From: Darksidea phi
Taxonomy: Eukaryota > Ascomycota > Dothideomycetes > Pleosporales > Lentitheciaceae
Length of the DNA stretch: 36,330 nucleotides
Reading direction: 5' to 3'
Assembly: GCA_030770425.1 (NCBI GenBank)
Contig: JASJFT010000325.1
Location: 1 to 36,330 of the forward strand
The notes under the pieces were generated by a model that had not been told where the DNA came from, did not search any database, and worked only from the letters and a program-made list of their open reading frames with translations. Position numbers and translations under genes: made by a program. This document shows positions 1 to 9,105 of the stretch, one piece after another (within the stretch, counting starts at the first letter, position 1; every line of letters begins with the position of its first letter).

Positions 1-40
1 CCCCCCCCCCCCACCCCCCCCCCCCCCCCCCCCCCCCCCC
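1..40. other. Poly-C run at the sequence edge
   Basis: Forty bases that are all C except one A. It is not a telomere, because the fungal C-strand telomere repeat is CCCTAA. At a contig edge it could be a sequencing artefact (poly-G from two-colour chemistry read on the opposite strand) or a real homopolymer at which assembly stopped. Confidence 0.8.
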
Positions 41-71
41 GCACTCTACATACCCCTGCCCACGCCATCCC

Positions 72-135
72 CGACCAACGACAACGACGACCAACGACAA
101 CGACGACCAACGACAACGACGACCAACGACAACGA
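72..135. repeat. 16-bp tandem repeat, 4 copies
   Basis: Four contiguous perfect copies of CGACCAACGACAACGA, followed by a decayed CGA/ACG-rich tail to about position 165. No coding frame is supported across it. Confidence 0.85.
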
Positions 136-901
136 GCGACAACGAACGCCGACGACGACGACGATGACAGCAACACGGCGCTGCAAAAGCTTACAAACTC
201 GTCCCGTCTCTCCTGCAGCCTATGACGGTGCCGTCCGCCCTCCTGCGTCAGGACACTACATCGAGGCCGTGGTCCAATAGCTCTTGAGAGAAGAACGATT
301 CAATACCTTGGACAAAGAAGACTGATGACCGAGTCCGATCGATTCGCAAAGCTTATATAGGCAGTACCATCAAGTTTGGTGCTGCTAAGGCCCATACTTG
401 AAGCATGGTTGTCGAGAAAGAGCCATTATCGAGCTTGGTATCCAGCCAAACTCATCCACGATTCATGACGCTCGCGAGCCGCATACACAGCGTCGCTGTA
501 GGGTCAAATTTGGATTTTTATAGTAGGAGTCTCTTTTGTGAGGTCCGCACGAAGCATAGGGCAAAAGCAGACCCTTGTCTTTGGCTACTGAGAAGGGACG
601 CAAGATGATTGTCCAACTTGTACCTGATCAGGCTGAGGTAGGATCGGTTTGAGGTAGGATTCACCGACATGGACCCGACACCCCGTTCACGCTGGCATTC
701 GCTGGCATTCAGAAATGGACATTAGGAGCTAACCATTCGGCCGTTCGACAGATTTGCGCTCTTGGAACTGTTCCCTCTTACGCAGTCCCCCTCTTACGCA
801 GTCCCCCTCAGCGCTTCAATATCATCGACCTACGCCAGATTAGCACTACCGCATGCACACATCAAACAAGCGACTCACCTTAACCGCATCAGTCGTCAGT
901 A
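136..901. other. No gene recognised
   Basis: Only short open frames with no recognisable domain occur here. Small local duplications are visible, such as two adjacent copies of a CTCTTACGCAGTCCCC-like unit near 775-807 and GCTGGCATTC twice near 692-712. Confidence 0.5.
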
Positions 902-1020
902 CAAACGCCAATCCTCCTCCAGACGATAAAGATGGAAACAAACGCCAATCCTCCTCCAGACGATAAAGACGGAAACAAACGCCAATCCTCCTCCAGACGA
1001 TAAAGATGGAAACAAACGCG
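902..1020. repeat. 37-bp minisatellite, 3 copies
   Basis: Three head-to-tail copies with a 37-bp period start at 902, 939 and 976, plus a short partial fourth copy. They are almost identical (one AGATGG/AGACGG difference). The unit length is not a multiple of three, so the array is unlikely to be selected as protein-coding. Confidence 0.85.
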
Positions 1021-1218
1021 CCGCTAGCCATGTGGGTCAGAATGAATCTTCAGGAGCGGTCTGGGTTATAGTACAAGGCTCAGCGTGGGTAGGACTTGGC
1101 TCGTATGTTGGCTTACCTCTTTCTAGGTCCTATAACTCTCCCGCCCTTTCCTTCCCACTCCAATTGCGGCTATGCAGTTAGCTGCTTGACCAACGGGCGC
1201 GACATGACGATGCAGGAC

Positions 1219-1545
1219 TGTTCTACGGGGCTGCTCCAAGGCGATACGAGGCTGTCGTCGAAATGCTGCTCGAGCGCGGAGCCGACCCTAATAGCGAAGA
1301 GGCCCTGTTATCCATAGCCAAGCTACTGCTCAGACATGGCGCAGACGCCAACCCGTCGCGGACGAGCAAGAAGAGCCGTCATTCCCTCGACGAAGATGAG
1401 AGCAGTCATGGCGGGGCTCGGACCAATGGCCATCCTCGAGGAAACGGACAGCGCCCTTGTACGCAGAAAGCGGTCACGAACAAGTCCTTCAGGCAGGAGC
1501 GGATGCCAGGGTCCGAGATTCGCCGACCATGGCGGCAAAAACAGA
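1219..1545 (+). pseudogene. Ankyrin-repeat gene relic
   Basis: The frame starting near 1219 reads through two ankyrin-type helices: a YEAVVEMLLERGADPN segment at about 1246-1293, then IAKLLLRHGADANP at about 1315-1356. A third, shortened piece (AESGHEQVLQAGADARVRD) lies in another frame at about 1464-1520. The LL..GAD.N signature is typical of ankyrin repeats. No start codon, no complete 33-residue spacing and at least one frame change are seen, so this is the decayed remnant of an ankyrin protein. Its units are less uniform than those of the intact ankyrin gene at the right end of the window, so the two need not be related. Confidence 0.6.
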
Positions 1546-2395
1546 CATGGCAAGACTGATGACGGCGCAGGATTCGAGCTTCAAAACTTGGGGCGTCGAT
1601 GGTGGGGAGAGCTACGAGCACTCGAGGGCGGCAATGGTAGAGTTGAAGCAGAAGTTGGTCAAGAATGCTGGTGAAAGCGCAGAGGAAATGGGCCGGACCG
1701 CAATTGATCCGGTTCAGCCCGGACGGTGCCTTCATCCAGCAAGCGTGCTGGCGCGGACTGAAGCTCCATCGAGACGGCTGGGGAAAGGGTGGGGATCGGC
1801 GGCGCGACCTGCAGCCACCGCCTCGGGAATCGATCCATGCCGCCGTTCGCGTCTTCGCCGTGCAAGTCATTGCAAGCCAACAGTTCGTCGCAAGTGCACA
1901 AGGCCCATGCCCCACCAACACAAGGCCGTCGCCAGAAACGACGCCAGAATCAACAGCGCTCTATTATCATTGCCAATCTATACGCATAGACTATTTATAT
2001 TCCGTCCAACTTGCCTAAAGAACGACAACTTGCGTGAGGTAGCCAGTAAACGGAGACGCCCTGACGAGGAAGCGATTGGATGATGCGTTGCTGCCGATCT
2101 GCGGGCTGGAGTGCTGCGGGCTGGAGTGCTGCGCTGGAGTGCTGCGGGCTGGTGTGGTTGGTGTGCTGGGCTGGTGTGGCTGGTCAGGGTTCGGGCTCGG
2201 AAATAGATGGAGCGGCAGCAAATCAGACACGGTGCTGCGCGCACGTCATAACGCATTTCGCTTGTCGACCCTGCCGCGGTCGCTGACATGTCCACTGTAC
2301 CTTCCACTACACACAGTCGAGAACCAGTCTGCATGCTGATCTCCAAAGGCGACGCATTGCGTTGAGCGCAGAGCGGTCCGCTTAATTCTATCACC
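1546..2395. other. Upstream region of APC5, no supported gene
   Basis: Several overlapping open frames on both strands cover this stretch, but none has a domain or convincing composition. A GCGGGCTGGAGTGCT unit is repeated about four times at 2099-2160. The last few hundred bases probably hold the APC5 promoter and 5' UTR. Confidence 0.5.
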
Positions 2396-4972
2396 ATGTC
2401 AAACCCCCAGTACCTCACTGCGCCGAAGATCAGTCTTCTGATTCTGGTCCGCCTCTATTGCACCTCCAGGGTCCCTCCACCAGCGATAATACCCGTTCTT
2501 TCCTTCATTCTCTCACACAGCGTTCTTTCGGCTTCTCCGGATTCGTCGGCTGCTCGTGTCCCGCTCTCAGCAAACCGTCGGGATACATCGTTCCCAATCC
2601 GAGCCTTCAAGGACCTTCTACAGAGCCATGCCTCGTATACGCCTGGTCGTACACTTCTGGACGTCTTCCTCAAGCACATGTGGGACATGGACTCGCTCGA
2701 CGCGCTTTTCGATCTCTTTGACCAGCTCGAAGACCTCCTAGCTGAGCGTCGAGACGACGCAGCCGAGGATGAGCCTTGGGGGCCGATCTACCTCTTCCGG
2801 GCGTCTCCACTAGGTGCTTTGGTCCGGAAATCGCATGTGGAGTTTGTAAGATTACAGTTTGACGATGCTGTCAAACTGTGGTCCGCATTCATATCCTACC
2901 GCGCGCCAACGGCGCTGTGGACAGAAAGACTTGCCGAACTGGCCTCGTTCGGTGTCGACATTGTGGCCGCCGATATGGGCTTAGAGCCGAGTGACGGCCT
3001 TTTCGAAGTCGCTTACGGATGCTTATCCGAGGACACGGATGGCGGATGTGGCCTCAGTGTGGACGATCTCGAGCGATTGTTGGACGTCCAACTCGATCGA
3101 ATCCAACGACTTGGCTGTCGTGTACCAGATGAAATGAAAGACCCGTTGCGAGATATGATCGCATTGTCAGCAGCTGCCCCTCCCCGGGCGCATTTAGTCC
3201 ATCTTTTCGACGCCTGGAAAGCCGGAGACTACACTGTAGCTTTGGATACTTTGCATCGCTACTTCGACTATGCCATGCAAGCGCGGGGGAGGAACCTCTA
3301 TCAATACGCTCTTCTGCATATGGCTATACTCCAAGCGGATTTCGGGTACTTTGGCGAGTCTATTGCAGCCATCAACGAAACCATCGCGACCGCTAAAGAG
3401 AACCAAGACATCCATTGTCTCAACTTCAGTCTGAACTGGTTACATCATATGACCAAAGCTTATCCAAAGCAAATGAAGCGTGCCGGGTACATGGGCGTGC
3501 TCGGATCGGAAAAGGAAGGACTAACTTTCTTAAAGGCCAAAGCCAGAGAAACGAAGGCATATAACCTGTTGAGCGCCACCTTGTTGAATGAAGCCATGTT
3601 ATGCTTGACCATGGTACGTCAGCTGTCGGCTACTCAATGCATCACTAATAGCATCACTAAAACCTCTCAGGGCGATCCCGTTCCCCATGCCTTGGAGTGT
3701 CTCTATCAATCCTCCCATCTGAATTTGAAAGAGGACATTGGCAGCCATGGTTCCCACATGCTCTTTCACTCTGCGCTCTTTGCTCGCTTGGGCGTTACGT
3801 ATTTGTCTGGTGTCTACTGCGAGCTACTGCTCCATTGCTACCATCATGACTGCCCGCTTGACGAATATCTTAAAGCGATCATTCGTCGTGCTTTTCTGGT
3901 AAACATTGGATCCTGCCACGGTATGCAGTACTAAGCTGAAAGCAGGCGCAACAAAGGGGACGATATGTGGAAGCCCTTAACGTCCTCAATTCAATCGACG
4001 CATCCACCCATCGATCACTAAAGTTGCATCGATACATCTTTCTCTGTACCGGCGTGATCAAGTTGAGGCGAGCTATACATCGGTAAGCAAGCTGTGTTGG
4101 CAGGAAATGGTGTTCTCCTACTGAGAAGCGTAGGACAGATTGGACGGCTACCGATGCACTCCTGGCGTCGCTCAAACCGGACTCATCCCCCGACCCAGAG
4201 CTCTCCTACCTGCTAACCCAAACTCGCATTGACTGTTTCGTCGCACGCGGTCTCTACTCTGAGGCTTTTGGCGCCATAGAGGAGCTTTCTGCTAACCTTA
4301 AAGAGGGGGATGCAGACGTCATGCAGCGTGTCTTCGTTCTTATTGCCAAAGCCGACCTTTTCAGCAGGATCGGCAAGCCTGAGCAAGGTTTCAGTGTCGC
4401 CCTGCGAGCTGCTAGTGTGTCATTTAGGGCGCGCTTGATGCCTTGCCTATGCATAGCGCTGGGACTGCTTGCCAACATACTGAATGGGCTTGCCGAGTTC
4501 GATGCCGGCGCGAGAATTTTGCGCGCTGTTATACCACAGTCTCTTGAAAATGGCGACCTCTCCGTGACCGGGAAACTGTATTCCTATCTGGGCGATTCCT
4601 ACATGGGGCTCGCTAGCTTGGACGACACATCGACACGACAGGGGGCTCGACTGCGAAGGGCACATGTGAGTGACGCAGTGACGTACGTTGATAGGGCTGG
4701 CGAGTGTAAGTTCATCCCTAATTTACTTTGTTGCTCGACTTGGATAACCGCCAGCGGTGCGCCATAGTTGCTAATGGCGCGTAGGCTTCAAGAGGATTCA
4801 GGACCTCGAGGGCGAAAGTGCGCAGCTTATGAAAAAGGCCATCGTCGCGAGGCAACAGGGAAACGAGCCGTTATCCGACGAATGGGCACGGGAACACAAC
4901 AGAGTATGGGAACGGGGGATGGCGCGGTTGGTAGATAAACGAGACAACGATCGAGGGGTAGGAGGGAGGTAG
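2396..4972 (+). CDS. APC5: Anaphase-promoting complex subunit 5 (APC5), 5 exons
   Basis: Predicted exons are 2396-3613, 3671-3898, 3946-4082, 4134-4705 and 4785-4972. All four introns are GT-AG (57, 47, 51 and 79 bp), and joining keeps one frame of 780 aa. APC5 is a TPR-rich scaffold subunit of the APC/C ubiquitin ligase, which drives the metaphase-anaphase transition and mitotic exit in the nucleus. The middle shows the family's helical-repeat character (LYQYALLHMAILQADFG, then ESIAAINETIATAKENQD), and the part after intron 2 reads QGRYVEALNVLNSI. The start follows a favourable TCACC context. The first intron is a multiple of three and stays open if retained, so its exact use needs transcript support. 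Identity rests on these motifs, the length and the neighbouring COX13-APN2 pair, a conserved MAT-flanking block. Confidence 0.87.
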
Positions 4973-5107
4973 CATGCACCCGACGCTAGATTTGCAATGC
5001 ATAAACGAGATGAAATTGCCTAGTCTCCGCTGCGAGCAAGTGTTTTTACTATGTACAGTACCGTTCCGCCGAGTCTATTGTTTGACAGAGGAACATGACA
5101 TGGTTGG

Positions 5108-5690
5108 CTACTCGTCCTTCTTGTGGTAGTTGACCTTGTCGTTCCAGAAAAGCGTCTGTATGGATTGGGTCAGAAAGAAGTCGACTAGCGGAGCCGGGAA
5201 CATGCCTTGTCGCCGTCGCCCCAGAAGAAGTTCTTGGTGCGGATGTTCTGGTAGGGATACTCGACCCTGTCTTCCAGGGGAGGCGCGTGCTTTGCGTGCT
5301 CGTTGTGGGCATCCCACCTCATCTTTCCGTTGATGCCGGCGAGCAGGAGGCACGGGACGGCGACACTGTACGCATGTCAGCACGGGCGAGCCTCTTCTGT
5401 TTCCGGTGGAGTGTCGTACTAGACGGTGAGCTTGAACCAGAATTCTGCGCACAGCATTAGCACAAGCCCGCCAGACAGGACAGCTGCGGCCGCGTGTGGG
5501 GGATAGCCCGCTACTCACCACCACTTTCGGCCGCGTGCTCGGCGATGCGGGCGCGCTCGCGGTTGAACTCGTTGTCTTCAGCACCGGCAAACTGCTTCGG
5601 CGACTCGGAGCTGTACATGCGGCGGCGGACGGGGGCGCGGGCGAGGCCCAGACGCGGGCGGGAGCGCACGAGGGCACGCGTGGCGGACAT
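5108..5690 (-). CDS. COX13: Cytochrome c oxidase subunit VIa (COX13), 4 exons
   Basis: Reading on the minus strand, the exons are 5690-5519, 5444-5420 (only 25 nt), 5365-5206 and 5155-5108, giving 134 aa. Subunit VIa is a small nuclear-encoded inner-membrane subunit of mitochondrial complex IV that modulates its activity and dimerisation. The N-terminus is Arg-rich with few acidic residues (MSATRALVRSRPRLG), as in a mitochondrial presequence. A membrane segment follows (FWFKLTVYVAVPCLLLAGI), then the strongly conserved tail RVEYPYQNIRTKNFFWGDGD and TLFWNDKVNYH. Introns 1 and 2 are GT-AG. Intron 3 (5156-5205) begins AAG|GCATGT and must be a GC-AG intron for the conserved tail to stay in frame. 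It is transcribed divergently from APN2 and convergently with APC5. Confidence 0.92.
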
Positions 5691-5908
5691 GGCGGCGTTT
5701 GTCGGAGGCAATTGAGTAGAGAGGGTCGCGGTTGGGGGCTGTGGGAGGTGTGGAGCGGAGGTGGAGCGGATGGGTTGAGGCTGGAGAGCGAGCTTGTCGC
5801 ATCGACATGGGGACATCAGGTGACGCCGGTGCTTGGCGGGTTTGCGCTGTTTGGGCGCCGGGGGAAAACTTGACGACGTGGTTGCGCTTGGGCTGTTGGT
5901 CGCGTCCA

Positions 5909-5951
5909 GGTTGTCCAGGTCGTCCAGGTCGTCCAGGTCGTCCAGGCCATC
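5909..5951. repeat. 9-bp tandem repeat GTCCAGGTC
   Basis: About four to five copies of a 9-bp GTCCAGGTC/GTCCAGGTT unit lie in the COX13-APN2 intergenic region. This is probably a replication-slippage array. Confidence 0.8.
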
Positions 5952-5991
5952 GCTCGACAGGCCATGAGGCGTCTAGGGAGGCGTGCCAGCT

Positions 5992-6036
5992 CTCCTCCAG
6001 CTCCTCCAGCTCCTCCAGCTCCTCCAGCTCCTCCAG
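5992..6036. repeat. 9-bp tandem repeat CTCCTCCAG
   Basis: About five copies of CTCCTCCAG or its phase variant CAGCTCCTC end only a few bases before the APN2 start codon, so they probably lie in the 5' leader. Copy number here is likely to vary between strains. Confidence 0.8.
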
Positions 6037-6043
6037 TCGCACC

Positions 6044-7937
6044 ATGGTCCGCATCACCACCTGGAACGTGAACGGCATCCGCAACCCGTTTGGCTACCAG
6101 CCATGGCGCGAGAAGCGCACCTTCGACGCCATGTTCGATGTCCTGGAGGCCGACATCGTCGTCATGCAGGAACTGAAGATTCAGCGCAAGGACCTTACGG
6201 ACGACATGGTCCTGGTGCCCGGCTGGGACTGCTACTTCAGCCTGCCCAGGCATAAGAAGGGTGAGCGTACCCAGACCTTCTTCGAGGCGTATCTTAATGC
6301 GTGCATCTGTGTCATGTAGCCGGTGCTGACAGCCGCCCCCAGGTTATTCGGGCGTGGCCATCTACACGCGCCAGTCAGTGTGTGCTCCCATCCGCGCCGA
6401 AGAAGGCCTCTTGGGCGTGCTCTGCCCGCCCGGGTCAGCGACCCAGTACCGAGACCTGCCAGAGGACGCATGCATTGGCGGCTATCCTACGCCCGCCCAA
6501 ATCGCTTCCCTGGGCGTCGATCCCGCCGCGCTCGATGCCGAGGGCCGCTGCTTGGTGCTCGAATTCCCGGCCTTTGTGCTCTTCGGCGTCTACAGCCCGG
6601 CCAACAGCAACGGCCTGAGAGACGACTTCCGCTACGGCTTCGTGACGGCGCTGGACACCCGCATCCGCAACCTCGCCAACATGGGCAAGCGCGTCGTGCT
6701 GACCGGCGATCTCAACGTGTCAAGGGAAGAAATGGATACGGCCAAGGCAGAGGAGCACATGCGCCAGGAAGGTATCACGCGGGAAGACTACCTCAATGCT
6801 CCCAACAGACGCATCTTCAACCAGCTGCTGGAGAATGGAAAGGTCCCCGGCGTGCGAGACCAAGGCAGGGAGCATCCCGTCCTCTGGGACCTCTGCCGCG
6901 AGTTCCACCCAACCCGCGAGGGCATGTTCACTCACTGGGAGCAGAAGATCAACGCCCGTCCTGGCAACTTTGGCTCGCGCATCGATTTTGTGCTCTGTAG
7001 CATCGAGATGAAGACTTGGTTTGCAGACGCAAACATTCAGGAAGGGCTAATGGGCTCAGACCACTGTCCTGTGTACGCATCGACCAAGCAAGTCGTTGAT
7101 TGTCGGGGAAAGCAGGTTTACATGTCCGATATCATGAACCCTATTGGCATGTTTGAAGGAGGCGCGAGGTTGAGAGACTATAGTCCAAGGAAAGACATTC
7201 TCCCGCTGTCTGGCAAACTTCTGCCCGAATTCGACAGGCGGCAGACTATCAAGGAAATGTTCAAGAAGACCGCTACTACATGCACAGGTGCTGCTATGAT
7301 GTCGACTGGCAGGAATGCCGACTCGGTGAAACCTCCCAGCCCTCTGAACTCGCCTGAGAAACGACGCTCATCAGGCACACCAGCCGCTAAATCGTTCAAG
7401 AAAACCAAGTCTAGCATAGGTGCTTCCAGCTCGCAATCGTCGCTAGCCAAAGGCCAGCAGTCACTCAAAGGCTTCTTCGCGCCAAAGGCGGCCACTGACC
7501 CTAACCCCAGCATCGAAAGCGCACCTTCTGGGTTTGTGCCCAATCCAGACATCCTTGAGCCTATTTCTACCGCTGCCGATGGCCCCGTCACTTCCTCCGC
7601 GCCTTCCCTTTCTGCCGATGAGGCGTTCGTCGACCCACAAACTACCAGAGAGTCATGGGTGAAGCTCTTCTCCAAGAAGCCGCCTCCCCGGTGTGACGGC
7701 CACAATGAACCCTGCACAAGCTTGACAACGAAGAAACCTGGCGTCAACTGCGGAAGGCATTTCTGGATATGTCCAAGGTGAGACATGACATTGTTTGCGT
7801 CGCTAAAGCCTCCGCTTGCGCTGATTCCATCTATCAGGCCGATAGGGCCCTCCGGGCACAATGAAAGCGGGACACAGTGGCGCTGCAGTACATTCATCTG
7901 GGCGAGCGACTGGAATGCTCCAGGTGCACAAACATGA
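6044..7937 (+). CDS. APN2: AP endonuclease 2 / class II DNA lyase (APN2), 3 exons
   Basis: Exons are 6044-6260, 6343-7777 and 7838-7937, with GT-AG introns of 82 and 60 bp, giving 583 aa. APN2 is a nuclear exonuclease III-type enzyme that incises abasic sites and removes blocked 3' ends in base excision repair. The EEP nuclease fold is complete: TWNVNGIR at residues 6-13 (Asn8), MQELKIQ with metal-ligand Glu43, GVYSPAN, TGDLNVS, RIDFVL and the catalytic GSDHCPVYA. A low-complexity linker contains a PCNA-interaction box, QQSLKGFF at residues 444-451. A C-terminal GRF zinc finger is formed across intron 2 (RCDGHNEPC, GRHFWICPR, then WRCSTFIWASDW). Length and domain order match the family. It lies next to MAT, as in many ascomycetes. 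Confidence 0.95.
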
Positions 7938-8410
7938 GGACAAAATGCGGGGGGGCTGTGATTCGGGTTCAAGGGGATGGGCAGTCGGGTGAGAAGCTGA
8001 TAGCCTCTCTGGATAGCAAAGGGGACACGGGCACTTCATCCTGTGCCGGTCGCAATGAACAATGTTGCAAAACTCAGCGCTGGACATGGGATCAAGGCAA
8101 ACCTAACTCGAAGCCAAGACAGCCGTGAAACTAGGTTTCGAAGAGGACGCCACATTGCAAGAAGGAAGGAAAGAGACACATCATGTTGAAGTTGTATTTG
8201 GACTACCTAGAACTACCTAGAACTACCTATACGAATTGATGTGTTGGCGAGCTTTAGACGTCGCCCACCCAATGCATATTCCCAAACCCTGTGCCTTGGT
8301 TTGCGACGACAACGAAAAATGTCGAAGTCGCTGGCCCGGGGGATAAGAAAGCAGAGGTATCCATATGGCTGTCCACAAAAGCCGTGTCTGTGCTAACCGT
8401 GCGTGCCGTA

Positions 8411-8535
8411 GAAGAAGCCGCCATCCATCGAAGAAGCCGCCATCCATCGAAGAAGCCGCCATCCATCGAAGAAGCCGCCATCCATCGAAGAAGCCGCCAT
8501 CGAAGAAGCCGCCATCGACCGAAGAAGCCGCCGAA
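8411..8535. repeat. 19-bp minisatellite GAAGAAGCCGCCATCCATC
   Basis: Copies start at 8411, 8430, 8449, 8468 and 8487, then shorten to 15-bp variants to about 8535. Open frames across it on either strand are products of the repeat. Confidence 0.9.
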
Positions 8536-8608
8536 GAAAAGAAAAGAAAGAAAGACCATATCGCGTGTGTTGTGCCGATCATCGGGTGGGGGGTTGGGGG
8601 GGGTAAAG

Positions 8609-8674
8609 TTGGGATTGGGATTGGGATTGGGATTGGGATTGGGATTGGGATTGGGATTGGGATTGGGATTGGGG
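8609..8674. repeat. (TTGGGA)n microsatellite, 10 units
   Basis: Ten perfect GGGATT/TTGGGA hexamers lie in a G-rich context. The hexamer is not a rotation of the fungal telomere repeat TTAGGG. It is G-rich enough that a G-quadruplex on the plus strand is conceivable. The minus strand reads as an Asn-Pro repeat, which is a repeat artefact. Confidence 0.92.
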
Positions 8675-8711
8675 TTGAGGGGGAACATATTAGGGAATGG
8701 ATGGTGGCTCA

Positions 8712-9002
8712 TTAAACCCGTCCGTGGTGGTATGGGCAAGCCGTGGTGATCGCAAGTGCTGAAAGAAAATTTATTCCGTGTTGTAGAAGTCCCGCATGTG
8801 CATCAAGGTCGTCGTCCGAGTGATGATATGCACCCAGCTCCCAGCTACCGGTGACTGACCCAGCGACCGTCTGCACATCGCCATGGATGAATGAGATGCT
8901 GTGGTCGGTTTTATCCAGGGAAAACCGAGAAGTAGCTTCCTGGACACTGAACCGAGACCGATATGCCCAAGGGAAATCTAATGGGAGTTGTGGGGGAGAC
9001 AT
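8712..9002 (-). CDS. Small ORF (96 aa) between APN2 and MAT1-2-1, doubtful
   Basis: An ATG-initiated frame of 96 codons with no recognised domain, signal peptide or membrane segment. The composition is not repetitive (for example HSDDDLDAHAGLLQHGINF), which is why it is listed. Some ascomycete MAT loci carry extra small idiomorph-specific ORFs, but nothing in the sequence ties this one to a known MAT gene. It ends about 40 bp from the hexamer array and lies in the same orientation as MAT1-2-1, so it could equally be part of that transcript's 3' region or a chance frame. Confidence 0.2.
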   Translation of the reverse strand: MSPPQLPLDFPWAYRSRFSVQEATSRFSLDKTDHSISFIHGDVQTVAGSVTGSWELGAYHHSDDDLDAHAGLLQHGINFLSALAITTACPYHHGRV

Positions 9003-9105
9003 GTGCTGCTGCTATCGAGGTGGCTAAGGTTGTGAAGACAGTCGGCGTGATGCCTGCGAAAGCGAACCGGAGACTCTCCGAGGCAAGTCATATCGTACTG
9101 AGACA

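Larger units (their letters stand above)
5691..6043. promoter_or_regulatory. Shared COX13/APN2 intergenic promoter region
   Basis: These 353 bp separate the start codons of the divergent COX13 and APN2 genes, so they should contain both promoters and 5' UTRs. The APN2-proximal half contains two 9-bp minisatellites, listed separately. No TATA box was identified with confidence. Confidence 0.6.
8128..9105. other. APN2-MAT1-2-1 spacer with simple repeats
   Basis: This spacer of nearly 1 kb holds a 19-bp minisatellite and a 6-bp microsatellite, listed separately, plus a CTAGAACTAC direct repeat near 8207-8225. The boundary of the MAT idiomorph may lie here, but it cannot be placed without the opposite mating type. 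One 96-codon minus-strand ORF is listed separately at low confidence. Confidence 0.5.

Noticed and set aside
7178..7972. Long open frame (264 codons) opposite APN2
   Set aside because: Antisense shadow of the APN2 linker and GRF exons, which carry the recognisable motifs.
8609..8674. Interstitial telomere repeat
   Set aside because: The hexamer TTGGGA is not a rotation of TTAGGG, so this is an ordinary microsatellite.
8254..8739. Minus-strand protein with an Asn-Pro repeat
   Set aside because: Created by the hexamer and 19-bp arrays; there is no non-repeat coding evidence.
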